Shown piece after piece: positions 1 to 8,704 of a DNA stretch of 41,968 bases; positions within the stretch are counted from its first letter, which is position 1; the number at the start of each line of letters is the position of its first letter. Source of the stretch: Oscillospiraceae bacterium (GTDB lineage Bacteria > Bacillota > Clostridia > Oscillospirales > Oscillospiraceae); the NCBI GenBank assembly GCA_017449185.1, contig JAFSJZ010000049.1, positions 1-41,968 on the forward strand, in the 5' to 3' direction. The position numbers were made by a program, and so were the translations under genes. The notes under the pieces were generated by a model. It did no database searches. It worked only from the letters and a program-made list of their open reading frames with translations, and was not told where the DNA came from.

Positions 1-1046
1 AACTCCCAGTCGCGCTGGTCGTGGCCCGGCACGCCCATGACGATGCCGGTGCCGTAGCCCATGAGCACGTAGTCCGAGACGAACATCGGCACGATCTCGC
101 CGGTGGCGGGGTTCGTGACCTCGATGCCCTCGAGCTTCACGCCGGTCTTGTCTTTGTTCAGCTCGCCGCGCTCGAAGTCGGACTTGCGGGAGGCCGCCTC
201 GCGGTAGGCCTGCACCTCGTCCCAGTTCTTGATCTGTCCCTTCCACTTCTCCAGCAGCGGATGCTCGGGCGAGATGACCATGTAGGTCACGCCGAAGAGC
301 GTGTCCGCGCGGGTCGTGAAGACCGTGACCTCGTCGGGCGTATTGGTCCTGAAGATGACCTCGCAGCCCGTGGAGCGGCCGATCCAGTTCTTCTGCTGGA
401 TCTTGACGCGCTCGATGAAGTCAAGGTCGTCCAGATCGTCGATGAGCCTGTCGGCGTACTTGGTGATGCGCAGCATCCACTGGCTCTTCTCCTTGCGGAT
501 GACGGGCGAGCCGCAGCGCTCGCACACGCCCTCGACGACCTCTTCGTTCGCAAGGCCGATCTTGCAGCTCGGGCACCAGTTGATGGGGATCGTGGCCTTG
601 TAGGCCAGACCCTGCTTGAAAATCTGCAGGAAGATCCACTGCGTCCACTTGTAGTAATTCGGATCGGTCGTGTCCACGGCGCGGTCCCAGTCGAAGCCGT
701 AGCCCAGCATCTTGAGCTGACGGGTGAAGTTCTCGATGTTCTGCTTGGTGACGATGGCCGGGTGGATGTGGTTCTTGATGGCATAGTTCTCGGTCGGCAG
801 GCCGAAGGCGTCAAAGCCGATCGGGAAGAGGACATTGTAGCCCTCCATCCTCTTTTTGCGCGTGACGATGTCGATGGCCGTGAAGGGGCGCGGATGTCCC
901 ACATGCAGGCCGGCTCCGGAGGGGTACGGGAACTCGATGAGGCCGTAAAACTTGGGCTTGTCGCTGCCCGTCACGGCGGCATAGGGCTTGGAGATCTCCC
1001 ATCTGTCCTGCCATTTCTTTTCAATGGCCGCAAAATCGTATTTCAT
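1..1046 (-). CDS. leuS: Leucyl-tRNA synthetase, N-terminal part (cut by window start)
   Basis: Class I aminoacyl-tRNA synthetase that charges tRNA-Leu in the cytoplasm. The reverse strand reads in frame from ATG at 1046 to the window edge, about 348 residues. The N-terminus [16 protein letters not shown] is typical of LeuS. The HIGH-type ATP motif appears as HVGHPRP after the [13 protein letters not shown] stretch, and a CPSC...CERC zinc-knuckle-like segment follows. The beginning of the editing domain is present; KMSKS and the anticodon-binding parts lie outside. AAAGGGA precedes the ATG at a normal distance. It is the last visible gene after yhbY, nadD-yqeK and rsfS. The 66-bp gap upstream is too short for a T-box leader. 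Identity is very secure. Confidence 0.97.
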   Translation of the reverse strand, partial: MKYDFAAIEKKWQDRWEISKPYAAVTGSDKPKFYGLIEFPYPSGAGLHVGHPRPFTAIDIVTRKKRMEGYNVLFPIGFDAFGLPTENYAIKNHIHPAIVTKQNIENFTRQLKMLGYGFDWDRAVDTTDPNYYKWTQWIFLQIFKQGLAYKATIPINWCPSCKIGLANEEVVEGVCERCGSPVIRKEKSQWMLRITKYADRLIDDLDDLDFIERVKIQQKNWIGRSTGCEVIFRTNTPDEVTVFTTRADTLFGVTYMVISPEHPLLEKWKGQIKNWDEVQAYREAASRKSDFERGELNKDKTGVKLEGIEVTNPATGEIVPMFVSDYVLMGYGTGIVMGVPGHDQRDWE

Positions 1047-1102
1047 ACTCTATCAATCCCTTTTCATTGTTTTACCCGTTTCAGGCACGGGCTGCTCATG
1101 CT

Positions 1103-1120
1103 GCCCCTGTAGTCAGGGGC
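1103..1120. other. Short hairpin over the rsfS stop codon
   Basis: A perfect 7-bp stem (1103-1109 with 1114-1120, GCCCCTG/CAGGGGC) with a 4-base loop overlaps the rsfS stop codon at 1113-1115. It lies in the 66-bp gap before leuS. No T-run follows on the minus strand, so it is not a clear intrinsic terminator. It could adjust rsfS-leuS readthrough or mRNA stability; that is inference. Confidence 0.4.
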
Positions 1121-1472
1121 GCGGAAGGGATGAGGGGTCAACTGTCTCCGAATCGCTCCAGAGACGCTCCAGATTGTAGAATTTGCGCGCTTCGTCCGTG
1201 AAGACGTGGACGATCACGCAGCCGAAGTCCATCAGCACCCAGATGTCCGAGCGCAGGCCCTCGCGGCGAAGCAGCGGCTCGCCCGCCTCGGAGAGGCGGC
1301 GGTCCACCTCGTCGACAAGCGACTTGATGTGCGGCGCGGAGCTGCCGTTGCAGATCACGAAGTAATCCGCCAGAACGGTCTGCCCGTCGGTCTTGAGGAC
1401 CTTGATGTCCTTGGCTTTTTTGTCGTCAAGCGCCTCATAGGCGATGGCGGCGATTTGAGCGGGGCTCAGCAT
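1113..1472 (-). CDS. rsfS: Ribosomal silencing factor RsfS
   Basis: A 119-residue protein of the RsfS/YbeB/Iojap family, which binds uL14 on the 50S subunit and blocks subunit joining during starvation. The family core is visible: ADYFVICNGSSAPHIKSLVDEV, then GLRSDIWVLMDFGCVIVHVF and a C-terminal FYNLERLW segment. The length is normal. It starts 3 bases after the nadD-yqeK stop codon. The order nadD-yqeK-rsfS is a widely conserved Firmicutes arrangement and supports the call. Confidence 0.95.
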   Translation of the reverse strand: MLSPAQIAAIAYEALDDKKAKDIKVLKTDGQTVLADYFVICNGSSAPHIKSLVDEVDRRLSEAGEPLLRREGLRSDIWVLMDFGCVIVHVFTDEARKFYNLERLWSDSETVDPSSLPRP

Positions 1473-1475
1473 CTG

Positions 1476-2642
1476 TCATTTCTCCTTCTCGTTGTACCAC
1501 TCGTACGCGTTGAGCGTGTCCACATAGACCTCGCGGCCTTCGCCGCGGATCACGTCGATCGTCATCTTCAGTCCCAGCGCCATCGCGCGGTTGAGATCCT
1601 CATAGGCGAGTTCCCGCAGCTCTTTCACGCCCTCAAAATCGCGTGTGGGCTCGATATAGTCTGCCAGATACAGGATCTTTTCAAACTGCGTCATATCCGG
1701 CTTCCCGGTGGTATGCCAGCGGATCGCCTCGCAGACCGTCTCGTCCGCGCCGAAAAGCTCGTGCGCCATGGCGGCGCCGGTCCTCGCGTGCAGCAGACGG
1801 TAATTCTCCTTTTCGGAATTATCGATTATGATACCATACTTTTCGCACAACTGCAACTGTTGATCGCGGCCGCAGCGTTTGGTGATATCATGCAGGATCG
1901 CAGCCTCGGCGGCAAGCTCGGGGTCCTCGCCCCAGAATCGGGCCAGGCTCACCGCCTCGCTTTCACAGCCGGCGACATGCGCCACGCGGTACTCGTCCAA
2001 AAAGTCCATCGCCTTATCACGCAGCCATGTCAGCTCCGGCTTGGCGCCGTAAAAGCGCTGCCGGATGATTTCGGCGTAAACGCTCTCGCCGAGAAGATCC
2101 TCTCCGGCGCGCATCGGCAGCCGTTCGCGGATGAGCTCAGAGCTGGCCTCCAGCGGCTCATGCCGCAGCAGGAGGATCTTCGCGCCGTATTCGCCGCGCA
2201 GCTTTCCGGCGGCGGCGCGCAGCTTCTCGCCGTCGTCTTCTTCCCGGGCGAGCACGGCGAGCGTACAGTTCTCCAGCAGGAAGCGGAAGTGATACCATTC
2301 CTCAAAGCTCTCCAGCATATCCGTCCCGAGGACGAGGCAGATCTCATCTTCCGGACAGCGCTCGCGCAGTTCCTGCACGGTGTCGAAGGTATAGCTTTTT
2401 CCCTCGCGCCGCAATTCGATGTCGCTGATCTCACACTCCGGGATCTCTTTGAAGGCCAGGCGGCAGAGCTCCATGCGCTGCTCGGCCGTCGGGCTGTCTT
2501 CGGCCAGAGCCTTGTGGGGCGGGATGTTGGCGGGGACGATCAGAAAGCGGTCGGGCCTGAGTTCGCGCACAACCGTTTTGGCCGCTTCGACGTGACCCAG
2601 ATGCGGCGGGTTGAAGCTGCCCCCGTAAACGGCGATCTTCAT
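1476..2642 (-). CDS. nadD: Fusion of nicotinate-nucleotide adenylyltransferase (NadD) and YqeK HD-domain hydrolase
   Basis: A 388-residue protein joining two usually separate enzymes. Residues 1 to about 195 are NadD: the nucleotidyltransferase motif GGSFNPPHLGH is at the N-terminus, followed by VPANIPPHK and VLGTDMLESFEEW. This part adenylates nicotinate mononucleotide in NAD synthesis. Residues from about 205 to 388 are a YqeK-type HD domain: RVAHVAGCE carries the first His, AAILHDITK the HD pair, and RWHTTG and ILYLADYIEP follow. That family hydrolyses symmetrical dinucleoside tetraphosphates (Ap4A). No stop or frameshift separates the halves. It overlaps yhbY by 4 bases and lies 3 bases before rsfS. 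In Bacillus the two parts are adjacent separate genes. Confidence 0.93.
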   Translation of the reverse strand: MKIAVYGGSFNPPHLGHVEAAKTVVRELRPDRFLIVPANIPPHKALAEDSPTAEQRMELCRLAFKEIPECEISDIELRREGKSYTFDTVQELRERCPEDEICLVLGTDMLESFEEWYHFRFLLENCTLAVLAREEDDGEKLRAAAGKLRGEYGAKILLLRHEPLEASSELIRERLPMRAGEDLLGESVYAEIIRQRFYGAKPELTWLRDKAMDFLDEYRVAHVAGCESEAVSLARFWGEDPELAAEAAILHDITKRCGRDQQLQLCEKYGIIIDNSEKENYRLLHARTGAAMAHELFGADETVCEAIRWHTTGKPDMTQFEKILYLADYIEPTRDFEGVKELRELAYEDLNRAMALGLKMTIDVIRGEGREVYVDTLNAYEWYNEKEK

Positions 2643-2950
2643 GTTTTCTTTCTGTCCTTCGGCAGTTCGATCTTCGGCGCTTTGTCGTTGCGCTTGTAGA
2701 GTACGAATTTGGTGCCGATGACCTGTACGCCCTCGGCGCCGCAGCGCCCGCAGAGCTCGTCGCAGGCCTCGCGAGCCGTGAGCATCGCGCTCTCGAGCAC
2801 CTTGCCCTTGACAAGCTCGCGCGCTTTGAGCGCGTCGACGACGGACATCACCAGATTGTCCGTGACGCCGCCCTTGCCGATCTGGATGATCGTGTCCTCG
2901 TTCATGGCCAGGCCGCGCAGATATGCGCGCTGTTTGCTTGTGATTGCCAT
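2639..2950 (-). CDS. yhbY: YhbY family (CRM domain) RNA-binding protein
   Basis: A 103-residue CRS1/YhbY (CRM) domain protein, associated with pre-50S ribosomal particles in other bacteria. The sequence starts MAITSKQRAYLRGLAM and contains the family segments IIQIGKGGVTDNLV, ALKARELVKGKVLE and GVQVIGTKFVLYKR. A GGAGAT-type ribosome site lies upstream of the ATG. It is the first gene of the run yhbY, nadD-yqeK, rsfS, leuS, and its stop overlaps the next start by 4 bases. Confidence 0.93.
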   Translation of the reverse strand: MAITSKQRAYLRGLAMNEDTIIQIGKGGVTDNLVMSVVDALKARELVKGKVLESAMLTAREACDELCGRCGAEGVQVIGTKFVLYKRNDKAPKIELPKDRKKT

Positions 2951-2970
2951 TTCTAAATCTCCTGTTCTAT

Positions 2971-3022
2971 ACGGGCTCCCCCTCCGGGGGAGCTGTCAGC
3001 CCTTGCGGCTGAATGAAGGGGT
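2971..3022. repeat. REP-like two-hairpin repeat, copy 1
   Basis: A GC-rich 8-bp stem with loop TCC (2975-2982 with 2986-2993) is followed by a 5-bp stem (2997-3001 with 3007-3011) and the tail GAATGAAGGGG. The same two-hairpin layout recurs at 18620-18660 and, inverted, at about 18681-18732. It separates the ftsY run from yhbY. It may act as a weak terminator or processing site, but there is no T-run. Confidence 0.75.
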
Positions 3023-3029
3023 GTTTCGT

Positions 3030-3935
3030 TTACTTGAAAAGAGCCTCTACAAAGCTCTTGGCGTCGAAGGGGATGAGATCTTCGATCCCCTCGCCTACAC
3101 CGACGTATTTCACCGGAAGGCCCAGCTCGTTTGCGATAGCAAAGACGATGCCGCCCTTGGCCGTGCCGTCGAGCTTTGTGAGCACGATGCCGGTGAGAGA
3201 GGCTGTCTCGAGAAATTGCCTGGCCTGGATCAGGCCGTTCTGCCCCGTCGTCGCGTCGAGCACCATCAGGGTCTCCACATCGCTTTCGGGCAGTTCGCGG
3301 GAAATAATTCGGCGGATCTTGCCCAGCTCGTTCATCAGATTCTGTTTGTTGTGCAGGCGTCCGGCCGTGTCAATGATGATGACGTCGCTTCCGCGGGCTT
3401 TCGCCGCGCAGATCGCGTCGTAGACGACAGCGCCGGGATCGCTCCCCTCTTCGTGGCGGACAATGTCCGTTCCGGCGCGCTGCGCCCAGATCTCCAGCTG
3501 CTCGGCCGCTGCGGCGCGGAAGGTGTCGCCCGCGCAGAGCAGGACTTTTTTGCCCTCAGCCTTGAGCTGGGAAGCGAGCTTGCCGATCGTCGTCGTCTTG
3601 CCGACGCCGTTGACGCCCACCATCAGGATCACGGAGGGCTTCGTCTCCAGCTTCAGCGCGGCGTCGCCGGCCGCGAGCATACGGCTCAGCAGTTCGATGA
3701 GCCCTTCGCGAGCCTCGTATCCCTTGCGGAAGCGGCGCTCCCAGGTCAGCTTGCGCATGCCTTTGACGACAGCCTCGGCCGTCGGCACGCCCACATCGGA
3801 GAGCACGAGCAGTTCCTCGAGGTCGTCGTAAAAGTCCTCGCTGTCCGGCGCGTAGTCGCGGAAGAGCTCCTCGAGCTCGTCCAGATTGTTCCGGGTCTTG
3901 CTCAGCCCGGTGAAGAGTTTATCGAACAGTCCCAT
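3030..3935 (-). CDS. ftsY: Signal recognition particle receptor FtsY
   Basis: SRP-family GTPase that docks ribosome-nascent-chain-SRP complexes at the membrane. It has 301 residues from ATG at 3935 (MGLFDKLF), preceded by GACGAGG. An in-frame ATG further upstream lies inside smc and lacks this site. The acidic A domain is almost absent, so the protein is essentially the NG domain. Visible motifs are [15 protein letters not shown] (G1), [30 protein letters not shown] (G3), [10 protein letters not shown] (G4) and [12 protein letters not shown] near the C-terminus. It starts 1 base after smc ends, so it is translationally linked to smc. The smc-ftsY pair is conserved in Firmicutes. Confidence 0.97.
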   Translation of the reverse strand: MGLFDKLFTGLSKTRNNLDELEELFRDYAPDSEDFYDDLEELLVLSDVGVPTAEAVVKGMRKLTWERRFRKGYEAREGLIELLSRMLAAGDAALKLETKPSVILMVGVNGVGKTTTIGKLASQLKAEGKKVLLCAGDTFRAAAAEQLEIWAQRAGTDIVRHEEGSDPGAVVYDAICAAKARGSDVIIIDTAGRLHNKQNLMNELGKIRRIISRELPESDVETLMVLDATTGQNGLIQARQFLETASLTGIVLTKLDGTAKGGIVFAIANELGLPVKYVGVGEGIEDLIPFDAKSFVEALFK

Positions 3936-3936
3936 C

Positions 3937-6900
3937 TTATTCCTCGTCAATTGTTTTCTGCGCGCCCTCGAGATCAAGCTCGATCACGCTGGAAACGCCT
4001 TTTTCCTGCATCGTCACGCCGTAGAGCATGTCGGCGGCCTCCATCGTGCCGCGGCGGTGCGTGATGACCAGGAACTGCGTCCTGCTTGCCATGCGGCGCA
4101 GATAGTCCGCAAATCGGCCGACGTTCGCCTCGTCCAGAGCGGCTTCGATCTCGTCCATCACACAGAAGGGTGTGGGCCGCACCTTCAGGATCGCGAAGTA
4201 GAGCGCGATCGCCACGAAAGCCATCTCGCCGCCGGAGAGCAAACTGATCGTCGTGATCGCCTTGCCGGGAGGCTGGACGTGGATCTCGATACCGCATCCG
4301 AGCACGTCGTTCTCATCCTCGAGCTCCAGCGAGGCCCTGCCTCCGCCGAAAAGCTCTCGGAAGGTCGTTTGAAAAGCCTCGTCGATCATGCGGAATTGCG
4401 TGAGGAAAACCTCGCGCATCTCGCCGGTAATCTCGCGGATGATGCCCTGCAGCTCGCGTTTGGCTTTGTCTACGTCGTCGCGCTGGGTGCTCAGGAACTC
4501 ATAGCGTTCGCTGACGCGCTTGTATTCCTCGATCGCGCCGAGATTCGGCGTGCCAAGCTCGGCGATGGCGCGCCTGAGCTCGGTGATGGCGCGGTTTTCC
4601 TTCGCCATCGACTCCACCGGGCGGCGCAGCGCCGCGGCGGCGGTGTGGCTGAGCTCGTAGTTGTCCCAAAGCCGGTCGAGGATCTGCTTCTCCTCCATGT
4701 CGGCGGAAAGCTTTTTCTGCTCGATCCGCGCGCTCTGGCGCTCGAGCGCGATGATTTCGGCGTTGCGCTCCTGCGCCTCTTTCTCGGCGCGGCTGCGTCT
4801 GCCTTCAAGCTCGAGTCGGCGGCCGGTGATCTCGGCGATCTCGGCTTTGACGGAATCGATCCGTTTGGCGATCTCGCGGAGCGTACTTTCTTTTTCTTTG
4901 AGCTGCGCGCGCAGACTCTCGATCTGACGCTCGCTCTCCTCGGCGGCGCGGCGGCGCTCTTCCCCTTCGCCCGTAATGGCAAGCAGGAGCGCGCCGAGCT
5001 GGGAGACGCTCATTTCCGTCGTCCTCTTCTCGGCCTCAAGCGAGGAGCGCGCGCTGCGCTGTTCGGCCTGCTGCTCGAGCGCGCCGTCAAGCTGATAGCG
5101 AACGTTGGCAAGATTGGCCTTGGCCCGCTCGAGTTCCGCGGCGCTCGTCTTTGCCTTCTCTGCGGCGGCCTCGCGCCGGCGGCGAAGAGACTCGAGCTCA
5201 TTGGCGCGGGAGAGGATACCGCTTGATTTCGCGCTGCTGCCGCCGGTCATGGAACCGCCGGGATTGATGAGCTGGCCATCGAGCGTCACGATCCGCAGGC
5301 GGTTGTCCGCCGCCCTCGCCATGCGCACGGCGTCGGTCATTGTCTCGGCCACGACGGTGCGGCCGAGCAGGTTTTCGAAAATGCTCCTGTATCGTTCCTC
5401 AAAGCTCACCAGATCGATGGCCACGCCGACGAAGCCCGGGTCGTTCACGGGCGCGTCGCGCATAACCGTTCCTCGGATCGCGTCCAGCGGCAGGAAGGTC
5501 GCGCGGCCTGCCTCGCGGCGTTTGAGATATTCGATGGCGTTTTTGCCGTCGTCCTGCGTGTCGACGACGATATGCTGCGCGGCGGCTCCCAGGGCCGTTT
5601 CGATGGCGAGGGCGCATTCCTTATCCGCCCGCACGAGATTGGCCGCCGGACCGTGGACGCCCTTGAGGCCTCCCCTCTCCGCCTCGCGCATGACGCTGCG
5701 TACAGCGCCGGAGAAGCCCTCGTAGTTTTTCTCCATCTCCTCGAGCATCGCGATGCGGCTCTCGGCGCTTTTGAGTTCGACCTCGAGGCGGTTGGCGCGC
5801 TCGGTCAGGTCGCTGAGGATGCTCTCGCGGCTGCGGAGCTTCAGGCGGCAGCCCTCGATAACGTTGACCGTCTCGCGCTCGCCCTCTTCGGCTTTCTTCA
5901 GCTGGGCGGCAATCGCGGCGACGCGTGTTTCGTTTTCTTCGATCTGGGCGCGCAGCTCCTGCGCGCGGCTCTCCTGGCGCTGGCGATCCTCTTCGATTCG
6001 CGCCGCGGCGGCGCGGGTGCTTTCCATGTTCGCACGGATGACGGCGGCGGCGGATTCGCATTCGCTCTGCGTGCTCTCCTCGGCCGAGAGGCGCTCGCGC
6101 GCCTGTTCGCTCTCCACATCCTTCTGGTGCATACGTTCGGTGATGCTGCCCGAGGAAGCATACAGGGCTTCCAGGCTCGCGCGGGCGTTTTCCAGGTTCT
6201 GCGTGACCTGCGTGTACTCGATATTGACGTTTTCGGCGTTCGCGTGCAGCCGATCGAGCGTGGTCATCCAGACGGAGACCTCGCGCTCGCGGAGCTCGTC
6301 GCGCAGGACGAGATAGCGCTTGGCGACTTCGGACTGCTCCCTGAGCGGGCCGACCTGCAGCTCCAGCTCCTCGATTTTGTCGTTGATACGGGTAAGATTT
6401 TCCTCCGTGCGCTCGAGCTTGCGCTCGGCTTCCTCCTTGCGGTAACGGTAGCGCGAAATGCCGGCGGCCTCTTCAAAGACTTCACGGCGGTCGGTACTCT
6501 TGGTCGAGACGATCTCCGCGATACGGCCCTGGCCGATGATCGAATAGCCGTCGCGCCCCAGGCCGGTGTCCATCAGCAGGCTGTGGATATCCTTGAGGCG
6601 GACGCTCTCACGGTTGATGAAGTACTCGCTCTCGCCGCTTCGGTAGTACCGGCGCGTCAGCATGACCTCGGATGAGTCGCTCTCAAAGATATGGGCGGAG
6701 TTGTCGATGATGAGCGAGACCTGGGCGTAGCCGAGCTTGCTGCGCCGCTCGGTGCCGCCGAAGATCACGTCCTCCATCTTTGTGCCGCGCAGCGCCTTGG
6801 TGCGCTGCTCGCCCATGACCCAGAGGATGGCGTCGGCAATGTTGGACTTGCCCGCGCCGTTGGGGCCGACGATGGCCGTAATGTCTTTTTCAAAGCTCAG

Positions 6901-6957
6901 GCGCGTCTTGTCCGGAAAGGACTTGAAGCCCTGGATCTCAAGTGCTTTTAAGTACAA
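3937..6957 (-). CDS. smc: Chromosome partition protein SMC (short-arm form)
   Basis: Condensin ATPase that organises and segregates the chromosome with ScpA/ScpB. I place the start at TTG 6957 (MYLKALEIQGFKSF): the product then matches the family N-terminus and GGCGAGGT lies 7 bases upstream. A TTG 18 bases earlier is possible. Walker A is GPNGAGKSN. The hinge runs from about residue 410 (YEGFSGAV) to about 582, with coiled coils on both sides. The C-terminal head has the signature LLSGGEMAF and Walker B region FCVMDEIEAALDEAN. At about 1006 residues it is clearly shorter than the roughly 1180 usual in Firmicutes; the loss is in the coiled-coil arms. It is followed 1 base later by ftsY. Confidence 0.97.
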   Translation of the reverse strand: MYLKALEIQGFKSFPDKTRLSFEKDITAIVGPNGAGKSNIADAILWVMGEQRTKALRGTKMEDVIFGGTERRSKLGYAQVSLIIDNSAHIFESDSSEVMLTRRYYRSGESEYFINRESVRLKDIHSLLMDTGLGRDGYSIIGQGRIAEIVSTKSTDRREVFEEAAGISRYRYRKEEAERKLERTEENLTRINDKIEELELQVGPLREQSEVAKRYLVLRDELREREVSVWMTTLDRLHANAENVNIEYTQVTQNLENARASLEALYASSGSITERMHQKDVESEQARERLSAEESTQSECESAAAVIRANMESTRAAAARIEEDRQRQESRAQELRAQIEENETRVAAIAAQLKKAEEGERETVNVIEGCRLKLRSRESILSDLTERANRLEVELKSAESRIAMLEEMEKNYEGFSGAVRSVMREAERGGLKGVHGPAANLVRADKECALAIETALGAAAQHIVVDTQDDGKNAIEYLKRREAGRATFLPLDAIRGTVMRDAPVNDPGFVGVAIDLVSFEERYRSIFENLLGRTVVAETMTDAVRMARAADNRLRIVTLDGQLINPGGSMTGGSSAKSSGILSRANELESLRRRREAAAEKAKTSAAELERAKANLANVRYQLDGALEQQAEQRSARSSLEAEKRTTEMSVSQLGALLLAITGEGEERRRAAEESERQIESLRAQLKEKESTLREIAKRIDSVKAEIAEITGRRLELEGRRSRAEKEAQERNAEIIALERQSARIEQKKLSADMEEKQILDRLWDNYELSHTAAAALRRPVESMAKENRAITELRRAIAELGTPNLGAIEEYKRVSERYEFLSTQRDDVDKAKRELQGIIREITGEMREVFLTQFRMIDEAFQTTFRELFGGGRASLELEDENDVLGCGIEIHVQPPGKAITTISLLSGGEMAFVAIALYFAILKVRPTPFCVMDEIEAALDEANVGRFADYLRRMASRTQFLVITHRRGTMEAADMLYGVTMQEKGVSSVIELDLEGAQKTIDEE

Positions 6958-6998
6958 GTGAAGTACCTCGCCCAAAATGTATTAACTAAATAATTATA

Positions 6999-8027
6999 TT
7001 ATATTCTTCCGTCTTTTTCAACGGATAGAATGACGATTTCTCCCTCATTTACAGGCGCGGAGACGACTTTGATCTCCGCAAGCCTGAATTCGCCGCGCAG
7101 GCGGCGAAGGTTTTCCCTCTTCTGCCCGATCAGCTGCGAGAGCGTACGCTCCGCCGTGCCGAGTGTGACGCGGCTTCCCGGCGCGATCTCCGTGAGCAGC
7201 TCGCGCGCCTTTTCGAGCATCACGCGGCTGCGGACGAGCTCGCCGAGCGCAGGATGATAGGCCCCGCCCGCGGCCTCGCCTGCCGAAAGCTCCTCCGTGG
7301 GATTGAGCCCGAGGCGGATCACGGGGATGCCCGCCGCCTCGAAGAGCGGCAGGATCCGCGCACAGACGCGCACAGCGTCCTCCACCGTGTGCTCGCGGTA
7401 TTCGCCCCTTTCCCACATCTCCCACAGTTCCGTGCCGCGCACGATCACCGTCGGATAGATGCGCACGCCGTCGGGCTGAAGCGCGATGAGCCGCCGCGCG
7501 GTCTCGGCGTCCCTTTCCCCGTCGCTGCCCGGCAGGCCGGTCATCATCTGCAGGATCAGGCGAAAACCCGCGGCCTTGAGCGCGGCGGCGGCGTTTTCGA
7601 CGTCCCGCGCCGTATGTCCTCTGCGGCAGAGGCGCAGCACCTCGTCGTCCATCGACTGGGCGCCGAGTTCGACTGTTTCGACGCCGTAGCGGCGCAGGCG
7701 CGCGAGCACGTCGCCGTCGATCGCATCGGGGCGCGTGGAGAGACGGATCCCGTCAAGCTCTCCCCTGCTGACCGCATCCGCTGCGGCGGCGAGCAGTTCC
7801 TCCTGCCGTGCAGCCGGGATGGCCGTAAAGCTGCCCCCATAAAACGCCAGTTGCCGCTTTGCCCCGGTGAGGGGCAAGGCGGCTGCTGTTTTGATCGCTT
7901 GTCTGACTGTCTCAGCCGTGGCGGGCTGTTCGCTGCCGCTGATGCGCTTCTGATCGCAGAAGACGCAGCGCTGCGGGCAGCCCAGATGCGGCACGAAAAC
8001 GGGGATGACGCACTCTCTCGCGCTCAT
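6999..8027 (-). CDS. Elp3-like radical SAM protein
   Basis: A 342-residue radical SAM enzyme. The cluster-binding motif is CPQRCVFC (C-x3-C-x2-C) near residue 17, within the segment VPHLGCPQRCVFCDQKRISG typical of bacterial Elp3-like proteins of the COG1243 type. FYGGSFTA, RLSTRPDAI and VELGAQSMDDEVL are further radical SAM core segments. Eukaryotic/archaeal Elp3 modifies the tRNA wobble uridine, but this short form has no acetyltransferase domain and its substrate is not established. It sits between rnc (4-base overlap) and smc (42 bp), a placement seen in other Clostridia as far as I recall. Confidence 0.85.
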   Translation of the reverse strand: MSARECVIPVFVPHLGCPQRCVFCDQKRISGSEQPATAETVRQAIKTAAALPLTGAKRQLAFYGGSFTAIPAARQEELLAAAADAVSRGELDGIRLSTRPDAIDGDVLARLRRYGVETVELGAQSMDDEVLRLCRRGHTARDVENAAAALKAAGFRLILQMMTGLPGSDGERDAETARRLIALQPDGVRIYPTVIVRGTELWEMWERGEYREHTVEDAVRVCARILPLFEAAGIPVIRLGLNPTEELSAGEAAGGAYHPALGELVRSRVMLEKARELLTEIAPGSRVTLGTAERTLSQLIGQKRENLRRLRGEFRLAEIKVVSAPVNEGEIVILSVEKDGRI

Positions 8028-8704
8028 GCTTCCAATCTTTCCAGCGCGCAGCGCGCGGCCATCTGCTCGGCTTCCTTCTTTGTTCTCCCGCTGCCCTCGC
8101 CGACGGTCTCTCCGTCAACGGACACGGAAAAGCTAAAGGTCTTGTTGTGGTCGGGGCCGGACTCGCCGACGAGTTCGTAGCGGATGGCGACCTCGCCCTT
8201 GCGCTGTACCAGCTCCTGCAGCGCGGTTTTGTAGTCGGCGACGGCGTGTTCTGCGCCGATCTCCGCACCGGAGAGTACATGCGCCATGATAAATCTCTTC
8301 GCCTCATCCATACCGCCGTCGAGGTAGATCGCGGCGATGATCGCCTCGACCACATCGGCGAGAATGGACACGCGCTCGCGTCCGCCGGTCAGCTCCTCGC
8401 CGCGGCCCAGCCGCAGATGCTCGCCCAGACCGAGGGCAAGCGCCGTCCGGTGCAGGCTGTTCTCGCAGACGAGCTCCGCGCGCAGGCGCGTCATTCTGCC
8501 TTCGGGCAGCGCCGGCGTCTGCGCAAAAAGGTATTCCGCCGTGACGAGGCCCAGTACGGAGTCTCCCAGAAATTCCAGGCGCTCATAGCTCTCCGTGCCG
8601 GGAGCATGCCGCTCGTTGGCGCAGGAGCTGTGGGTCAGCGCTGTCTCCAGCAGTTCCCCGCGGCGGAAATGATAGCCGATGCGGCTCTCAAGCGTTTGCT
8701 TCAC
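8024..8704 (-). CDS. rnc: Ribonuclease III
   Basis: A 226-residue double-strand-specific endoribonuclease that processes rRNA precursors and other dsRNA. The catalytic signature is ERLEFLGDSVLG, with the second acidic cluster in ADVVEAIIAAIYLDGG. A C-terminal dsRNA-binding domain begins near DYKTALQELVQ and ends with GRTKKEAEQMAARCALERL. The start is GTG at 8704, inside the last codons of plsX (17-base overlap); a GAGGAT site lies rather far upstream at about 13 bases, so translation may be coupled to plsX. No acpP gene lies between plsX and rnc, unlike in many Firmicutes. Confidence 0.96.
   Translation of the reverse strand: MKQTLESRIGYHFRRGELLETALTHSSCANERHAPGTESYERLEFLGDSVLGLVTAEYLFAQTPALPEGRMTRLRAELVCENSLHRTALALGLGEHLRLGRGEELTGGRERVSILADVVEAIIAAIYLDGGMDEAKRFIMAHVLSGAEIGAEHAVADYKTALQELVQRKGEVAIRYELVGESGPDHNKTFSFSVSVDGETVGEGSGRTKKEAEQMAARCALERLEA

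Noticed and set aside
1047..1112. T-box leader for leuS
   Set aside because: The gap is only 66 bp, lacks the T-box sequence and specifier stem, and leuS lies inside an operon.
1206..2699. A 497-codon plus-strand frame
   Set aside because: It covers rsfS and nadD-yqeK in antisense and has shadow-type composition.
6976..6998. AT-rich stretch with TATAAT before smc as a promoter
   Set aside because: A TATAAT-like box is present on the minus strand, but I could not find a matching -35 box, and smc lies only 42 bp behind the previous gene in an operon.
8688..8704. Frameshift between plsX and rnc
   Set aside because: Both proteins are complete with family-typical ends, so the overlap is natural coupling rather than an error.
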